Shown here in pieces: positions 33,790-43,223 of a stretch of DNA of 64,000 nucleotides. The notes beneath the pieces were generated by a model. It was not told the DNA's origin, did no database searches, and was given only the letters and a program-made list of their open reading frames with translations. This DNA comes from Thiosymbion sp942492625 (GTDB lineage: Bacteria > Pseudomonadota > Gammaproteobacteria > Chromatiales > Chromatiaceae), in contig CALOFM010000021.1 of NCBI GenBank assembly GCA_942492625.1, positions 124,001-188,000 of the forward strand, written 5' to 3'. Within the stretch, counting starts at the first letter, position 1. Each line of letters begins with the position of its first letter. The position numbers and the translations under genes were made by a program.

Positions 33790-34821
33790 TTGCCTGATCG
33801 CCTTACCATTGCTCTGGACGCCATGGGCGGGGACCACGGTCCCGTCGTGGTCGTCCCCGCGGCGTTGCAGTTCCTGCGCAAGTCTCCGCAGACGGCTCTG
33901 ATTCTCGTGGGAAAAGAGGACGCGATAACTCCGCATCTGGGCGGCGCCGACCTCGGCGATCGGATGGCGATCCGCCACGCCTCGCAAGAGGTCGACATGG
34001 ACGAACACCCCTCCAATGCGTTGCGCAAAAAGAAGGACTCTTCCATGCGCGTTGCGTTGAATCTGGTCAAGAGCGGCGAGGCGAACGCCTGCGTCAGCGC
34101 CGGCAACACCGGTGCCCTGATGGCTACTGCACGCTTCGTGCTCAAGACGCTACCGCTGGTGGACAGGCCCGCGATCATTACCGCCGTGCCCGCGTTGGAG
34201 GGGCAGACCCACATGCTCGACCTGGGCGCCAATGTGGATTGCACGGCCGAGCACTTGTTCCAATTCGCAGTGATGGGCAGCGAGCTGGTGACCGCTGTGG
34301 CGGGCATAGCGGCCCCGAAGGTGGGCCTGCTGAACATCGGAGAGGAAGAGATCAAGGGCAACGAGCAGGTCAAGCAAGCCCATGAGCTGCTCGTGGCAAG
34401 CTCGCTGAACTACATCGGCTATGTCGAGGGTGACGACATCTACCTCGGCGACGTAGACCTTGTGGTCTCCGACGGCTTCGTCGGCAATGTGGCCCTGAAG
34501 GCCAGCGAGGGTATCGCGAAGCTGGTACGCCACTTTCTTACCTATCATTTCAAGCGCACCCCTTTGACGCGCCTGTCGGGGTTGGCCGCCATGCCCATCC
34601 TCAAGCGGTTTCGCCGCACCTTCGATCCTCGGCGTTACAACGGCGCCAGCCTCCTCGGTTTGCGCGGGATCGTCATCAAGAGCCACGGCGGGGCGGATGT
34701 GCTGGCGTACGAGAACGCGATCCACATCGCGGAGAAGGAGATTCACTGCAACATACCGGACCGCATCGCGCAGCAGGTGTCGCGGCACCTGGAAGCCGAG
34801 CAGCAGAGGGCAACCGCGTGA
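33790..34821 (+). CDS. plsX: Phosphate acyltransferase PlsX
   Basis: A 343-residue soluble enzyme forming acyl-phosphate from acyl-ACP for phospholipid synthesis. Typical blocks are IALDAMGGDHGP at the N-terminus, the HASQEVDMDEHPSNALRKKKDSSM loop, SAGNTGALMA and LLNIGEEEIKGNE, ending NGASLLGLRGIVIKSHGGAD. It starts with TTG at 33790, preceded by GGGAGGGAG, and overlaps fabH by 4 bp (GTGA). Confidence 0.96.
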   Translation: MPDRLTIALDAMGGDHGPVVVVPAALQFLRKSPQTALILVGKEDAITPHLGGADLGDRMAIRHASQEVDMDEHPSNALRKKKDSSMRVALNLVKSGEANACVSAGNTGALMATARFVLKTLPLVDRPAIITAVPALEGQTHMLDLGANVDCTAEHLFQFAVMGSELVTAVAGIAAPKVGLLNIGEEEIKGNEQVKQAHELLVASSLNYIGYVEGDDIYLGDVDLVVSDGFVGNVALKASEGIAKLVRHFLTYHFKRTPLTRLSGLAAMPILKRFRRTFDPRRYNGASLLGLRGIVIKSHGGADVLAYENAIHIAEKEIHCNIPDRIAQQVSRHLEAEQQRATA

Positions 34822-35777
34822 CGCCTTATTCCCGTATCATCGGTACCGGTGCCTATCTGCCGGAGAAGGTCCTGACCAACAAGGACCTAGAAGACATTAT
34901 CGATACCACGGACGAATGGATCCGGGGCCGTACGGGGATACGCCAGCGCCACGTAGTCGCCGAGGGCGAGACCTGTAGTCAGCTCGCGGAAGGCGCGGCA
35001 CGCCGGGCGCTCGAAGCCGCCGGCATCGATCCCTGCGAGATCGACCTCATTGTGGTGGGTACGACCACGCCCGACCAGATCTTCCCCAGCACGGCCTGCC
35101 TGCTGCAACAGCGCCTCGACATCCATGGCTGCTGCGCCTTCGACGTGCAGGCGGTGTGCACCGGCTTCGTCTATGCGGTCGGCGTTGCTGACCAGTTCAT
35201 CCGCGCCGGCAGCGCTAAACGCGCCCTGGTGGTCGGGGCCGAGACCATGTCCCGCCTCCTCGACTGGCAGGACCGGGTCACGGCAGTCCTATTCGGTGAT
35301 GGTGCCGGCGCGGTGGTGCTGGAAGCTTCCGAGGAACCGGGTATCATCTCCACGCACCTGCACGCGGATGGTGCCTTTGTGGACCTGCTCCAGGTTCCAG
35401 GCGGAATCGGTGGTGACCGCAATGCGGATCACTACCTGGAGATGAAGGGGACCGAGGTTTTCAGGATGGCGGTCACCACCCTGAGCCGCATCGTCGACGA
35501 GACCCTGGAGGCCAACGGAATGCAGAAGTCTGACATCGACTGGCTCATTCCGCACCAGGCCAACAATCGTATCCTCCAGGCGACCGCCCGTAAGCTGGAT
35601 ATGCCCATGGACCGGGTGGTGGTCACGGTGGACGAGCACGCCAATACTTCTGCGGCCTCCATACCCATGGCGTTTGACGTTGCGGTCCGGGACGGGCGTA
35701 TCCGGCGCGGCGAAACGGTGCTCATGGAGGGCTTCGGAGGCGGCTTCACCTGGGGAACGGTCCTGTTGAAGTACTGA
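34818..35777 (+). CDS. fabH: 3-oxoacyl-ACP synthase III (FabH)
   Basis: A 319-residue condensing enzyme that starts fatty acid synthesis by joining acetyl-CoA with malonyl-ACP. The active-site Cys lies in VQAVCTGFVYA (about residue 113), the His in WLIPHQANNRI (about 244) and the Asn in DEHANTSAAS (about 274). The GTG start at 34818 overlaps the plsX stop. In related gammaproteobacteria fabD comes next, but here only 108 bp separate fabH from fabG. Confidence 0.97.
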   Translation: MTPYSRIIGTGAYLPEKVLTNKDLEDIIDTTDEWIRGRTGIRQRHVVAEGETCSQLAEGAARRALEAAGIDPCEIDLIVVGTTTPDQIFPSTACLLQQRLDIHGCCAFDVQAVCTGFVYAVGVADQFIRAGSAKRALVVGAETMSRLLDWQDRVTAVLFGDGAGAVVLEASEEPGIISTHLHADGAFVDLLQVPGGIGGDRNADHYLEMKGTEVFRMAVTTLSRIVDETLEANGMQKSDIDWLIPHQANNRILQATARKLDMPMDRVVVTVDEHANTSAASIPMAFDVAVRDGRIRRGETVLMEGFGGGFTWGTVLLKY

Positions 35778-35885
35778 ATGCACCCTGGTGGAATATGCGT
35801 ATACAGATCTTATTCGAGAACAGATTCGGGGTCCTTGGGACCTTCGATCCGAAAGGCCTGAGCGCCGCTCGGGAGGCAACGCACA

Positions 35886-36626
35886 ATGCTTGAAGGCGAG
35901 ATCGCACTGGTAACGGGCGCATCCCGGGGAATCGGTCGGGCGATCGCCCTGTCCCTCGGCGCCGCAGGGGCGACGGTGGCCGGTACCGCCACCACTGAAG
36001 CGGGCGCGGCGCAGATCGCAGAGACACTGCGCGAGAAGGGATGCAAAGGATTGGGGGTGGCGCTGAACGTGACCGATCGGGGCTCGATCGATAACGCATT
36101 GAAGCGGGTGTCCGACGAGCTGGGCGCCCCGACCATCCTGGTCAACAACGCAGGCATTACCCGTGACAACCTTCTGATGCGGATGAAGGATGATGAGTGG
36201 GACCAGGTGATCGACACCAATCTCAGCTCCATCTTTCGGTTGAGCAAGGCATGTCTGCGCGGCATGACCAAGGCGCGCAAGGGCAGGATTATCAACATCT
36301 CTTCCGTGGTCGGAGCGACCGGAAACGGTGGCCAGACCAACTACGCCTCTGCGAAGGCTGGTATGATGGGCTTTACAAAGTCGCTTGCCCGGGAGGTCGG
36401 ATCCCGAGGCATCACGGTCAACTGCGTGGCGCCCGGATTCATCGACACGGATATGACGCGGGAGCTGGACGAGGCACAGCGCGAGCGGCTCAAAAGCAGT
36501 ATCCCACTCGGGCGCCTGGGCAGCCCGGACGATATCGCCTCTGTCGTCGCCTTTCTCGCCTCAGCGCAGGCGGGTTACATCACGGGTGAGACCATCCACG
36601 TGAATGGCGGGATGCACATGGCCTGA
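35886..36626 (+). CDS. fabG: 3-oxoacyl-ACP reductase FabG
   Basis: A 246-residue short-chain dehydrogenase that reduces 3-ketoacyl-ACP with NADPH. It has the cofactor loop GASRGIG (residues 12-18), NNAGITRDN, and the catalytic Ser-Tyr-Lys in INISSVVG and YASAKAG, then the PGFIDTDMT segment. GGGAGG at 35871-35876 precedes the ATG. It belongs to the fatty acid synthesis operon; the normal upstream fabD is missing. Confidence 0.96.
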   Translation: MLEGEIALVTGASRGIGRAIALSLGAAGATVAGTATTEAGAAQIAETLREKGCKGLGVALNVTDRGSIDNALKRVSDELGAPTILVNNAGITRDNLLMRMKDDEWDQVIDTNLSSIFRLSKACLRGMTKARKGRIINISSVVGATGNGGQTNYASAKAGMMGFTKSLAREVGSRGITVNCVAPGFIDTDMTRELDEAQRERLKSSIPLGRLGSPDDIASVVAFLASAQAGYITGETIHVNGGMHMA

Positions 36627-36790
36627 CGGAGTTATTGACCGTCGGCCCAACGGCTGAAAACCGAATAATTTCAAGAAAGTTAAGGTGGTACTCGAAAATG
36701 AGTCCGCCTTTCATCGCAAAACGTTTGTGAATAGAATACCGCGTGCCCTGGGGTCAGGGCCATCTATCTAATCCGGAGGATACAAGCACA

Positions 36791-37027
36791 ATGAGCAGCG
36801 TCGAAGAACGAGTTCAAAAGATCGTGGTCGAGCAACTTGGGGTCAAAGAGGACGAGGTAACTCCAGAGGCATCCTTTGTTGACGATCTGGGCGCGGACTC
36901 CCTGGATACCGTGGAGTTGGTGATGGCCCTGGAAGAGGAGTTCGAGACGGAGATCCCGGACGAGGACGCCGAGAAGATCACGACCGTCCAGCAGGCTATC
37001 GACTACGTCAAACAGCACCTCGGTTGA
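36791..37027 (+). CDS. acpP: Acyl carrier protein
   Basis: A 78-residue acidic four-helix protein with the phosphopantetheine attachment Ser at residue 37 in GADSLDTVELVMALE, and the usual C-terminus ending in YVKQHLG. GGAGG at 36775-36779 precedes the ATG. A 164-bp spacer follows fabG, where acpP often has its own promoter, but I do not see a clear consensus. It carries the growing acyl chain for the neighbouring enzymes. Confidence 0.98.
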   Translation: MSSVEERVQKIVVEQLGVKEDEVTPEASFVDDLGADSLDTVELVMALEEEFETEIPDEDAEKITTVQQAIDYVKQHLG

Positions 37028-37120
37028 AGACGCCTGCAGGCTCGGCAGCGGTGGCCGTCGCTGGGAGACTGCACGGGCGCGGCCGCTTGCATTCGGGTTG
37101 AACACTAAGAGGGGTACCGC

Positions 37121-38359
37121 ATGACTCGCAGACGCGTCGTGGTCACGGGCGTTGGGATCGTCGCCCCGGTGGGTTTGGATATTCAGTCCGCGTGGCAGAA
37201 TATCTTGGCGGGAAAAAGCGGTATCCAACCCATCACCCATTTCGATGTCAAGCCCTTCAGCACCAGGTTCGGCGGGCCCATCTACGGTTTTGACGCCGAG
37301 AAGTACGTCTCTCGAAAGGAAACCCGCAAGATGGACAAGTTCATCCATTACGGGATGGGCGCCGGGATCCAGGCGATCGAGGATGCGAACCTCGAGATTA
37401 CGGAGGAGAACCGAAAGCGCATCGGCGTGGCGATCGGATCCGGAATAGGCGGTATCACGGGCATAGAGAACAACTACGAGGCCTACCGCACGAGCGGACC
37501 GCGTAAGATCTCTCCGTTCTTCGTTCCCGCGAACATCGTCAACATGGTGGCCGGGGATCTATCCATCAAATATGGCCTCAAGGGACCTAACTACTCCATC
37601 GTCTCCGCCTGCGCCACGGCGACTCACAACATCGGTGAGGCGGGCCTGATGATTCGGCATGGATACGTCGACGTCATGGTTGCCGGTGGGGCGGAGATGG
37701 CTACCTCGCCCGTCGGCCTCGGCGGTTTTGCCGCCGCCAGGGCCCTGTCGACCCGCAACGACGATCCGGAGCGCGCGAGCCGCCCGTTCGACAAGGATCG
37801 AGACGGCTTCGTGCTCAGCGATGGGGCCGGGGTGGTTGTCCTGGAAGAGTACCAGATGGCAAAGGCTCGGGGTGCGGATATCTACGCCGAACTCGTCGGT
37901 AACGGTATGAACTCGGACGCATACCACATGACCGCACCTTCCGAAGACGGGGCCGGCGCCCGGGACTGCATGCTCCTGGCCCTGGAGGACGCGGGGATGG
38001 ATCCGACTTCGGTGGACTACATCAATGCCCACGGCACCTCGACGCCGGCCGGTGATATCGCCGAGACCATGGCAATCAAAGCCGCATTCGGTGACCACGC
38101 CTACAAGCTGGCGGTGAGCTCCACCAAGTCCATGACTGGGCACATGCTCGGAGCTGCGGGTGGCGCGGAGGCCATTTTCAGCCTGCTGGCGATCCGCGAT
38201 CAGGTTGCCCCGCCCACCATCAATTACGAGACACCCGATCCGGAGTGCGATCTCGACTACGTGCCCAATACGGCGCGCGAGATGAAGATAGACGTAGCCC
38301 TTTCCAACTCCTTCGGCTTCGGCGGCACCAACGGTACAGTCATCTTTTGCCGGGTTTGA
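37121..38359 (+). CDS. fabF: 3-oxoacyl-ACP synthase II (FabF)
   Basis: A 412-residue elongating ketosynthase. The catalytic Cys is in VSACATATHNIG (about residue 163), and the two His in NAHGTSTPAGD (about 304) and STKSMTGHMLGAAGG (about 341). The N-terminus is the typical RRVVVTGVGIVAPVG, and the closing NSFGFGGTNG is intact. It elongates acyl-ACP and controls temperature-dependent unsaturated acids in enterics. It is 93 bp after acpP. Confidence 0.97.
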   Translation: MTRRRVVVTGVGIVAPVGLDIQSAWQNILAGKSGIQPITHFDVKPFSTRFGGPIYGFDAEKYVSRKETRKMDKFIHYGMGAGIQAIEDANLEITEENRKRIGVAIGSGIGGITGIENNYEAYRTSGPRKISPFFVPANIVNMVAGDLSIKYGLKGPNYSIVSACATATHNIGEAGLMIRHGYVDVMVAGGAEMATSPVGLGGFAAARALSTRNDDPERASRPFDKDRDGFVLSDGAGVVVLEEYQMAKARGADIYAELVGNGMNSDAYHMTAPSEDGAGARDCMLLALEDAGMDPTSVDYINAHGTSTPAGDIAETMAIKAAFGDHAYKLAVSSTKSMTGHMLGAAGGAEAIFSLLAIRDQVAPPTINYETPDPECDLDYVPNTAREMKIDVALSNSFGFGGTNGTVIFCRV

Positions 38360-38495
38360 AGGCGCACTGAAACGCCCGGATCCGCGCTGCATGCGCCGCT
38401 GCGAAGGCTCGTCACCTGCAGTATGCGGCAGCCGGGCACAGAAGGCGTGAGAAGCTTGGCCCCGGGTTACCAGCCGCAACCGGGGCCGCAACCCC

Positions 38496-39338
38496 ATGAT
38501 CCCGACACTGATTGACGGCGTCGAGACCGACCGTCTCGCCGTCACCGACCGCGGTCTGCAGTACGGCGACGGATTGTTCGAGACAATCGCCGTACGTGAT
38601 GGCGGTCTCTGCCTCTGGTACGAGCATTTCTCCCGCCTATCCCGCGGTGCCGACCGTCTCGGTATTCCCTGCCCGCCGGAGGAGCTGCTTCTTCGCGATT
38701 GCGCTCGGTTGACCGTAGGTGCCTCAGCCGCCGTTCTGAAGATCGTCTTGACCCGCGGTAGCGGCGGGCGAGGCTATCGTCCACCCGAGTCCCCACACCC
38801 CACGCGCATCCTGAGCCTTCATCCCTGGCCGGACTACCCGAGGCGTTGGTTGGAGCGGGGAGTCGCCGTTACCTTTTGCCGTACCTCCCTCGGGGTGAAT
38901 CCGTTCCTGGCCGGCCTCAAGCATTTGAACCGGCTCGAGCAGGTTATGGCCCGGTCCGAGTGGTGGGACCAGGGTATTGCCGAAGGGCTCATGCAGGATG
39001 GAACGGGCCGGGTCATCGGCGGTACCATGTCCAACCTGTTCCTGGTTGGAGAAGGCCGTCTTCTCACTCCCCGGCTGGATACCTGTGGCATCGCCGGGAC
39101 CGTGCGGGATCTGGTGCTGCGCATGGCCGGCTCGTTCGGCATCGAGACTGTGGAATCGGACCTCCGACAGGCGGACGTCGCCTCTGCCAGCGGGCTGTTT
39201 CTGACCAACGCCCTGATCGGCGTTTGGCCTGTGCAGCGCCTGGGAGAGCAATCGATGAGCCTGGAACCGCTACCCGCCGGGCTGATTACCGCCGTGCGCA
39301 AGGTGGCTTGGACCCCTGAAGAGGGAAGGAGAAACTGA
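38496..39338 (+). CDS. pabC: Aminodeoxychorismate lyase PabC
   Basis: A 280-residue class IV PLP enzyme (branched-chain aminotransferase fold). It has DRGLQYGDGLFETI near the N-terminus, the PLP Lys in LKHLNRLEQVMA (about residue 145) and the cofactor-binding GTMSNLFLV and GIAGTVRDLVL segments. It releases pyruvate from aminodeoxychorismate to give p-aminobenzoate for folate. It overlaps mltG by one base (TGATG). Confidence 0.93.
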   Translation: MIPTLIDGVETDRLAVTDRGLQYGDGLFETIAVRDGGLCLWYEHFSRLSRGADRLGIPCPPEELLLRDCARLTVGASAAVLKIVLTRGSGGRGYRPPESPHPTRILSLHPWPDYPRRWLERGVAVTFCRTSLGVNPFLAGLKHLNRLEQVMARSEWWDQGIAEGLMQDGTGRVIGGTMSNLFLVGEGRLLTPRLDTCGIAGTVRDLVLRMAGSFGIETVESDLRQADVASASGLFLTNALIGVWPVQRLGEQSMSLEPLPAGLITAVRKVAWTPEEGRRN

Positions 39339-40336
39339 TGCGGGCGCTGTTGGTTATCGTCCTCGGGATCGCTCTGGTCGCGGGCGGTGTTTGGATGCAG
39401 TACCAAGACTTTTTGTCCACGCCAATCGAGCTGGGTGAAGACAGCCTGTTACTGGAGGTCGAGCGCGGGACTGCTCTGCGCGGTCTGAGCGAAGAGCTCA
39501 CTGAACGGGGCCTGCTGGACCACCCTTACTTCTTCATGGCCATGGCCTATCTCACCGACAATGTCACCCGCCTGAAGGCCGGCGAGTTCGAGATCCCGAA
39601 CGGCGTCACCCCCCCGCAGCTGCTCGAACTGCTGACCTCGGGCAAGGTGGTGCAGCGCGCATTCACGTTTGTGGAGGGCTGGACCTACCGCGATGCCCTT
39701 GCGGCGGTGGCAAAGGACGAGCGCTTCGAGAAAGTACTCGGCGAAGCTCCCTCCGGGGAGATGATCATGGCCAGTCTCGGGCACCCGGGGGAGCATCCCG
39801 AGGGGCGCTTCTTCCCCGAGACCTATCACTTCTCCAAGGGCACCAGCGAACTGGAGATCCTGCGGCGATCCTTTGACACCATGGAGCGGGTACTGAAAGA
39901 GGAATGGGGGAAGCGTGAGGACGGACTGCCCTTAAAGAGCCCTTACGAGGCACTTATCCTGGCGTCCATCGTCGAGAAAGAGACCGGATTGGCCACCGAG
40001 CGCCCGACCATCGCCGGTGTGTTCATCCGCCGCCTGAACCAAGGGATGATGCTGCAGACAGACCCTACGGTCATCTACGGCCTGGGAGATGCGTTCGATG
40101 GCGATCTCACCCGCGCCCACCTGCGCGGCGACACGCCCTACAACACCTACGTCCACCAAGGCCTGCCGCCAACGCCCATAGCCCTGCCGGGACGCGAGGC
40201 CATTCACGCGGTCCTTCACCCGGAGGAGGGTGACAGCCTCTACTTCGTGGCCAAGGGGGATGGCAGTCACCATTTCTCGACGACTCTGAAAGAGCACAAC
40301 GAGGCGGTTCGGCGCTATCAGCTCGGCAAGCGTTAA
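39338..40336 (+). CDS. mltG: Endolytic murein transglycosylase MltG
   Basis: A 332-residue inner-membrane protein with an N-terminal anchor (ALLVIVLGIALVAGGVW) and a periplasmic YceG domain. A LysM-like part includes LKAGEFEIPNGVTPPQLLELL; the catalytic Glu is in LASIVEKETGLATER (about residue 212), and QTDPTVIYGLG and LPPTPIALPG are typical. MltG cuts nascent glycan strands and sets their length. It is coupled to pabC upstream and tmk downstream (3-bp gap). Confidence 0.96.
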   Translation: MRALLVIVLGIALVAGGVWMQYQDFLSTPIELGEDSLLLEVERGTALRGLSEELTERGLLDHPYFFMAMAYLTDNVTRLKAGEFEIPNGVTPPQLLELLTSGKVVQRAFTFVEGWTYRDALAAVAKDERFEKVLGEAPSGEMIMASLGHPGEHPEGRFFPETYHFSKGTSELEILRRSFDTMERVLKEEWGKREDGLPLKSPYEALILASIVEKETGLATERPTIAGVFIRRLNQGMMLQTDPTVIYGLGDAFDGDLTRAHLRGDTPYNTYVHQGLPPTPIALPGREAIHAVLHPEEGDSLYFVAKGDGSHHFSTTLKEHNEAVRRYQLGKR

Positions 40337-40339
40337 GCC

Positions 40340-40978
40340 ATGATGGAAGCAGGCAAGCTCATCACCCTGGAGGGCATCGAAGGTGCGGGGAAGTCCACCC
40401 AGTTGGCGGTCGTACAGGGCTGCCTGGAGGAACGGGGTATCCGGGTCATCACTACCAGGGAGCCCGGCGGATCTCCCATCGGTGAGCGCATTCGAGCGCT
40501 ACTGCTCGATCCTCATAGCAAGGGGATGGCGACGGACACCGAGCTCCTGCTCATGTTTGCCGCCCGTGCCGAGCACATCGCGCAAAAGATTCGCCCGGCA
40601 CTGCAGCAGGGGACCTGGGTGCTCTGCGACCGCTTTACCGATGCCACCTACGCCTATCAAGGGGGTGGGCGAGGGGTTGATGTGCAACGAGTCTCGCTGC
40701 TCGAAGACTATGTCCTGGGGTTACTGCGTCCGGACTTGACCCTGCTGTTCGATCTGCCCGTGGCGTCCGGACTCTCGCGTGCCGGAAAGCGCTCCGCTCC
40801 CGATCGCTTCGAGTCGGAGACCCTGCGCTTCTTCGAGGACGTGCGCGCTGCCTACCTGGCGATCGCCGAGTCGCAGCCCAACAGGGTGCGGGTGATCGAC
40901 GCCGATGCGCAGCTCGCTCGGGTATCCGAGTCGGTACGCCGGCAGGTCGAGGCCTTCATCGACGGGTCGGATCTTTGA
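40340..40978 (+). CDS. tmk: Thymidylate kinase
   Basis: A 212-residue kinase that phosphorylates dTMP. It has the P-loop EGIEGAGKST, TTREPGGSPIGERIR, the DR motif in LCDRFTDATYAYQGGGR and the LID region of the E. coli type (RAGKRSAPDRFE). Two consecutive ATG codons open the gene. It overlaps holB by 4 bp. Confidence 0.97.
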   Translation: MMEAGKLITLEGIEGAGKSTQLAVVQGCLEERGIRVITTREPGGSPIGERIRALLLDPHSKGMATDTELLLMFAARAEHIAQKIRPALQQGTWVLCDRFTDATYAYQGGGRGVDVQRVSLLEDYVLGLLRPDLTLLFDLPVASGLSRAGKRSAPDRFESETLRFFEDVRAAYLAIAESQPNRVRVIDADAQLARVSESVRRQVEAFIDGSDL

Positions 40979-42006
40979 GCGGGCAAGTGCAACCGGATGC
41001 GCTCCTGCCCTGGCATAGGTCCTGCTGGGAGACCATTGAGCGCGCGCGGCGGGCAGACCGCCTGCCTCATGCCCTTCTTGTCACCGGTCCCTTCGGTGTA
41101 GGTAAACGCCGCTTGGTCGCAGTGCTCGCCCACTCTCTACTGTGCTCCGGGCCGGATGAGCGCGGACTTGCCTGTGGCGATTGCCGGGAGTGCGAGCTGC
41201 TCGCCGCCGGCACACACCCGGATTACAAGAAGATCGGCCCCGATCCCGAGAGCAAGTCCGACGAGATCAAGGTGGATGCCGTTCGTCGTCTCGCCGCGTC
41301 CGACGCCCTGACCGCCCACCGGGGCGGCAGCAAGGTGATTGTCCTGGACCCGGCGCAGAATATGAACGTGAGCGCCGCCAATAGCCTGTTAAAGACCCTG
41401 GAGGAGCCGTCTGCCGGAACGCTCCTCTGTCTCGTCTGCGAGCAGCCGGGCCGTCTTCCGGCTACGATTCGCAGCCGGTGCCAAGAGCTGAAGATCCCCA
41501 TCCCCCTGGAGTCCGAGGCGTTGGCTTGGTTGCGCGGGCAAACTGACTCCACCCAGGCATCGTCCCTGCTTCGCCTTGCCCATGGTGCACCCCTCGCAGC
41601 GCTGCTTCTGGCCGATGAGGCCCGTATGTCTCTGCGCGAGAAGGTCTTCGGCGGCTTCTCAGAGATCGCCCGGGGTGCTCGGGATCCGATCGGAGAGGCA
41701 ACGGCTTGGAACAAGCGGGAGCCGGCTGTACTATTGGACTGGCTCAGCGGATGGATTTGCGACTTGCTGCGGATTGCTAGCGGCCACCCGACCCCCCTAC
41801 TGACCAATGCGGACAAGCGCGAGACACTGTGTGCCTTGGCCCATGGGCTCGATCCAGCGGAGGGGCATCGCTATCTGCAAAAGGTCCTACAGGCACGTTC
41901 GAGCGAGGACAGCTCGGTCAACAGGCTGCTTTTGTACGAGTGCTTACTGGTCGAATGGGCGAGGATCGCCGGGCGCCGCAACAGAACCGTCGGAAAAAGA
42001 GGGTAG
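40975..42006 (+). CDS. holB: DNA polymerase III subunit delta' (HolB)
   Basis: A 343-residue clamp-loader subunit. It has a P-loop-like GPFGVGKRRL, a zinc-binding set of Cys (CSGPDE...CGDCREC), KVIVLDPAQNMNVSAANSLLKTLEEPS and LPATIRSRCQ (SRC motif). A TTG start overlapping the tmk stop is used; a GTG at 40987 is the alternative. The C-terminal domain is helical and poorly conserved, as usual. Confidence 0.94.
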   Translation: MSGQVQPDALLPWHRSCWETIERARRADRLPHALLVTGPFGVGKRRLVAVLAHSLLCSGPDERGLACGDCRECELLAAGTHPDYKKIGPDPESKSDEIKVDAVRRLAASDALTAHRGGSKVIVLDPAQNMNVSAANSLLKTLEEPSAGTLLCLVCEQPGRLPATIRSRCQELKIPIPLESEALAWLRGQTDSTQASSLLRLAHGAPLAALLLADEARMSLREKVFGGFSEIARGARDPIGEATAWNKREPAVLLDWLSGWICDLLRIASGHPTPLLTNADKRETLCALAHGLDPAEGHRYLQKVLQARSSEDSSVNRLLLYECLLVEWARIAGRRNRTVGKRG

Positions 42007-42014
42007 AGACCATA

Positions 42015-42371
42015 GTGGAAACAAGGGTACCCAGCGAGCAACAACGCATACTCAGCTTCGTCATCAAGGACAAGACCGCCCTTTACGCGGCATTCATGCC
42101 TTTCGTGAAGAACGGGGGTCTGTTCATACCGACCAGTAAAAGATATCAGTTGGGAGACGAGATCTTTCTCCTGCTGCGCCTGATGGATGAGCCCGAGCGT
42201 ATCCCGGTGGCTGGCAAGGTCGTCTGGGTCACGCCCGCGGGCGCGGAGGGAAATCGTGCCGTGGGAGTGGGCATCCAGTTCAGCGATCAAGACAAGGGCG
42301 TCGCCCGCCGCAAGATCGAGGATTACCTTGCCGGAATGCTCGCTTCGGAGCGTCCGACCCATACCATGTGA
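42015..42371 (+). CDS. pilZ: PilZ domain protein
   Basis: A 118-residue single-domain PilZ protein. Starting at GTG 42015, it reads EQQRILSFVIKDKTALYAAFMPFVKNGGLFIPT, then LGDEIFLLLRLMDEPERIPVAGKVVWVTPAG and GVGIQF. It lacks the RxxxR cyclic-di-GMP binding motif at the N-terminus, as does the type IV pilus assembly PilZ of Pseudomonas and Xanthomonas, which lies in the same holB-pilZ-tatD order. It probably works with PilB/FimX in pilus biogenesis. Confidence 0.9.
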   Translation: METRVPSEQQRILSFVIKDKTALYAAFMPFVKNGGLFIPTSKRYQLGDEIFLLLRLMDEPERIPVAGKVVWVTPAGAEGNRAVGVGIQFSDQDKGVARRKIEDYLAGMLASERPTHTM

Positions 42372-42387
42372 TCTTGGATGCCGCCAG

Positions 42388-43173
42388 ATGTTCGTTGACT
42401 CCCACTGTCATCTCGACCGCGTCAATCTGAAACCTTACGGCGGTGATTTCCGTCGCTTTATGGAGGAGACGGCTGCCGCCGGGGTGGAACGCATGCTCTG
42501 CGTTAGTATCGACCTGGAGCACTATCCCGAGATGCGGGACTTGGTCGATCCTTATTCCAATGTTTCTGTATCCGTGGGTGTTCATCCCAACGAGCAGCAT
42601 CGCCGTGACCCGGCTCCGGAAGACCTGGTGGAGCTTGCGCAGGACCCGCGCAATGTGGCCATCGGCGAGACCGGCCTGGACTACTACCGGAGCGAGGGCG
42701 ATCTCCACTGGCAGCACCAAAGGTTCCGTAACCATATCGCGGCTGCCAGGGCCTGCGGCAAACCTCTGATCGTACACACCAGGGACGCGCGCGAAGACAC
42801 GATCCGGATCATGCAGGAGGAGGGCGCCCGCGACGCCGGCGGCGTGCTGCACTGCTTCACCGAGAGCTGGGAGATGGCGAGCCGGGCCCTGGACCTGGGC
42901 TTCTATATCTCCTTCTCCGGAATCGTGACCTTCAAGACCGCGGACGAGCTGCGGGATGTGGCCGCCCGGGTGCCGCTGGACCGGATATTGATCGAGACCG
43001 ACTGCCCCTATCTAACGCCGGTGCCGTTCCGCGGCAAGCCGAATGAGCCCAAGTTCGTATCGGGTGTCGCCGAGTGTATCGCAGAGCTGCGGGGCATGAG
43101 CGTCGATGAGCTCGCTGCCGTCACGCGCGGCAATTTTTTTCGCCTTTTTCCGGAAGCAGCGCCTGCCGGTTGA
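42388..43173 (+). CDS. tatD: TatD family metal-dependent DNase
   Basis: A 261-residue TIM-barrel hydrolase with the metal ligands in FVDSHCHLD, the Glu of IGETGLDYY, His in KPLIVHTRDA, GGVLHCFTES, and Asp of LIETDCPYLTP. TatD/YcfH enzymes are 3'-5' DNases or related nucleases. ATG 42388 gives the family N-terminus. It is the last gene of the fatty acid/tmk/holB block, convergent with the PPK2 gene. Confidence 0.94.
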   Translation: MFVDSHCHLDRVNLKPYGGDFRRFMEETAAAGVERMLCVSIDLEHYPEMRDLVDPYSNVSVSVGVHPNEQHRRDPAPEDLVELAQDPRNVAIGETGLDYYRSEGDLHWQHQRFRNHIAAARACGKPLIVHTRDAREDTIRIMQEEGARDAGGVLHCFTESWEMASRALDLGFYISFSGIVTFKTADELRDVAARVPLDRILIETDCPYLTPVPFRGKPNEPKFVSGVAECIAELRGMSVDELAAVTRGNFFRLFPEAAPAG

Positions 43174-43223
43174 GATGGAGGCGGAGCTGATCCAGCCGGT
43201 TCCTTGAGAGTTCCACCGGCGTA

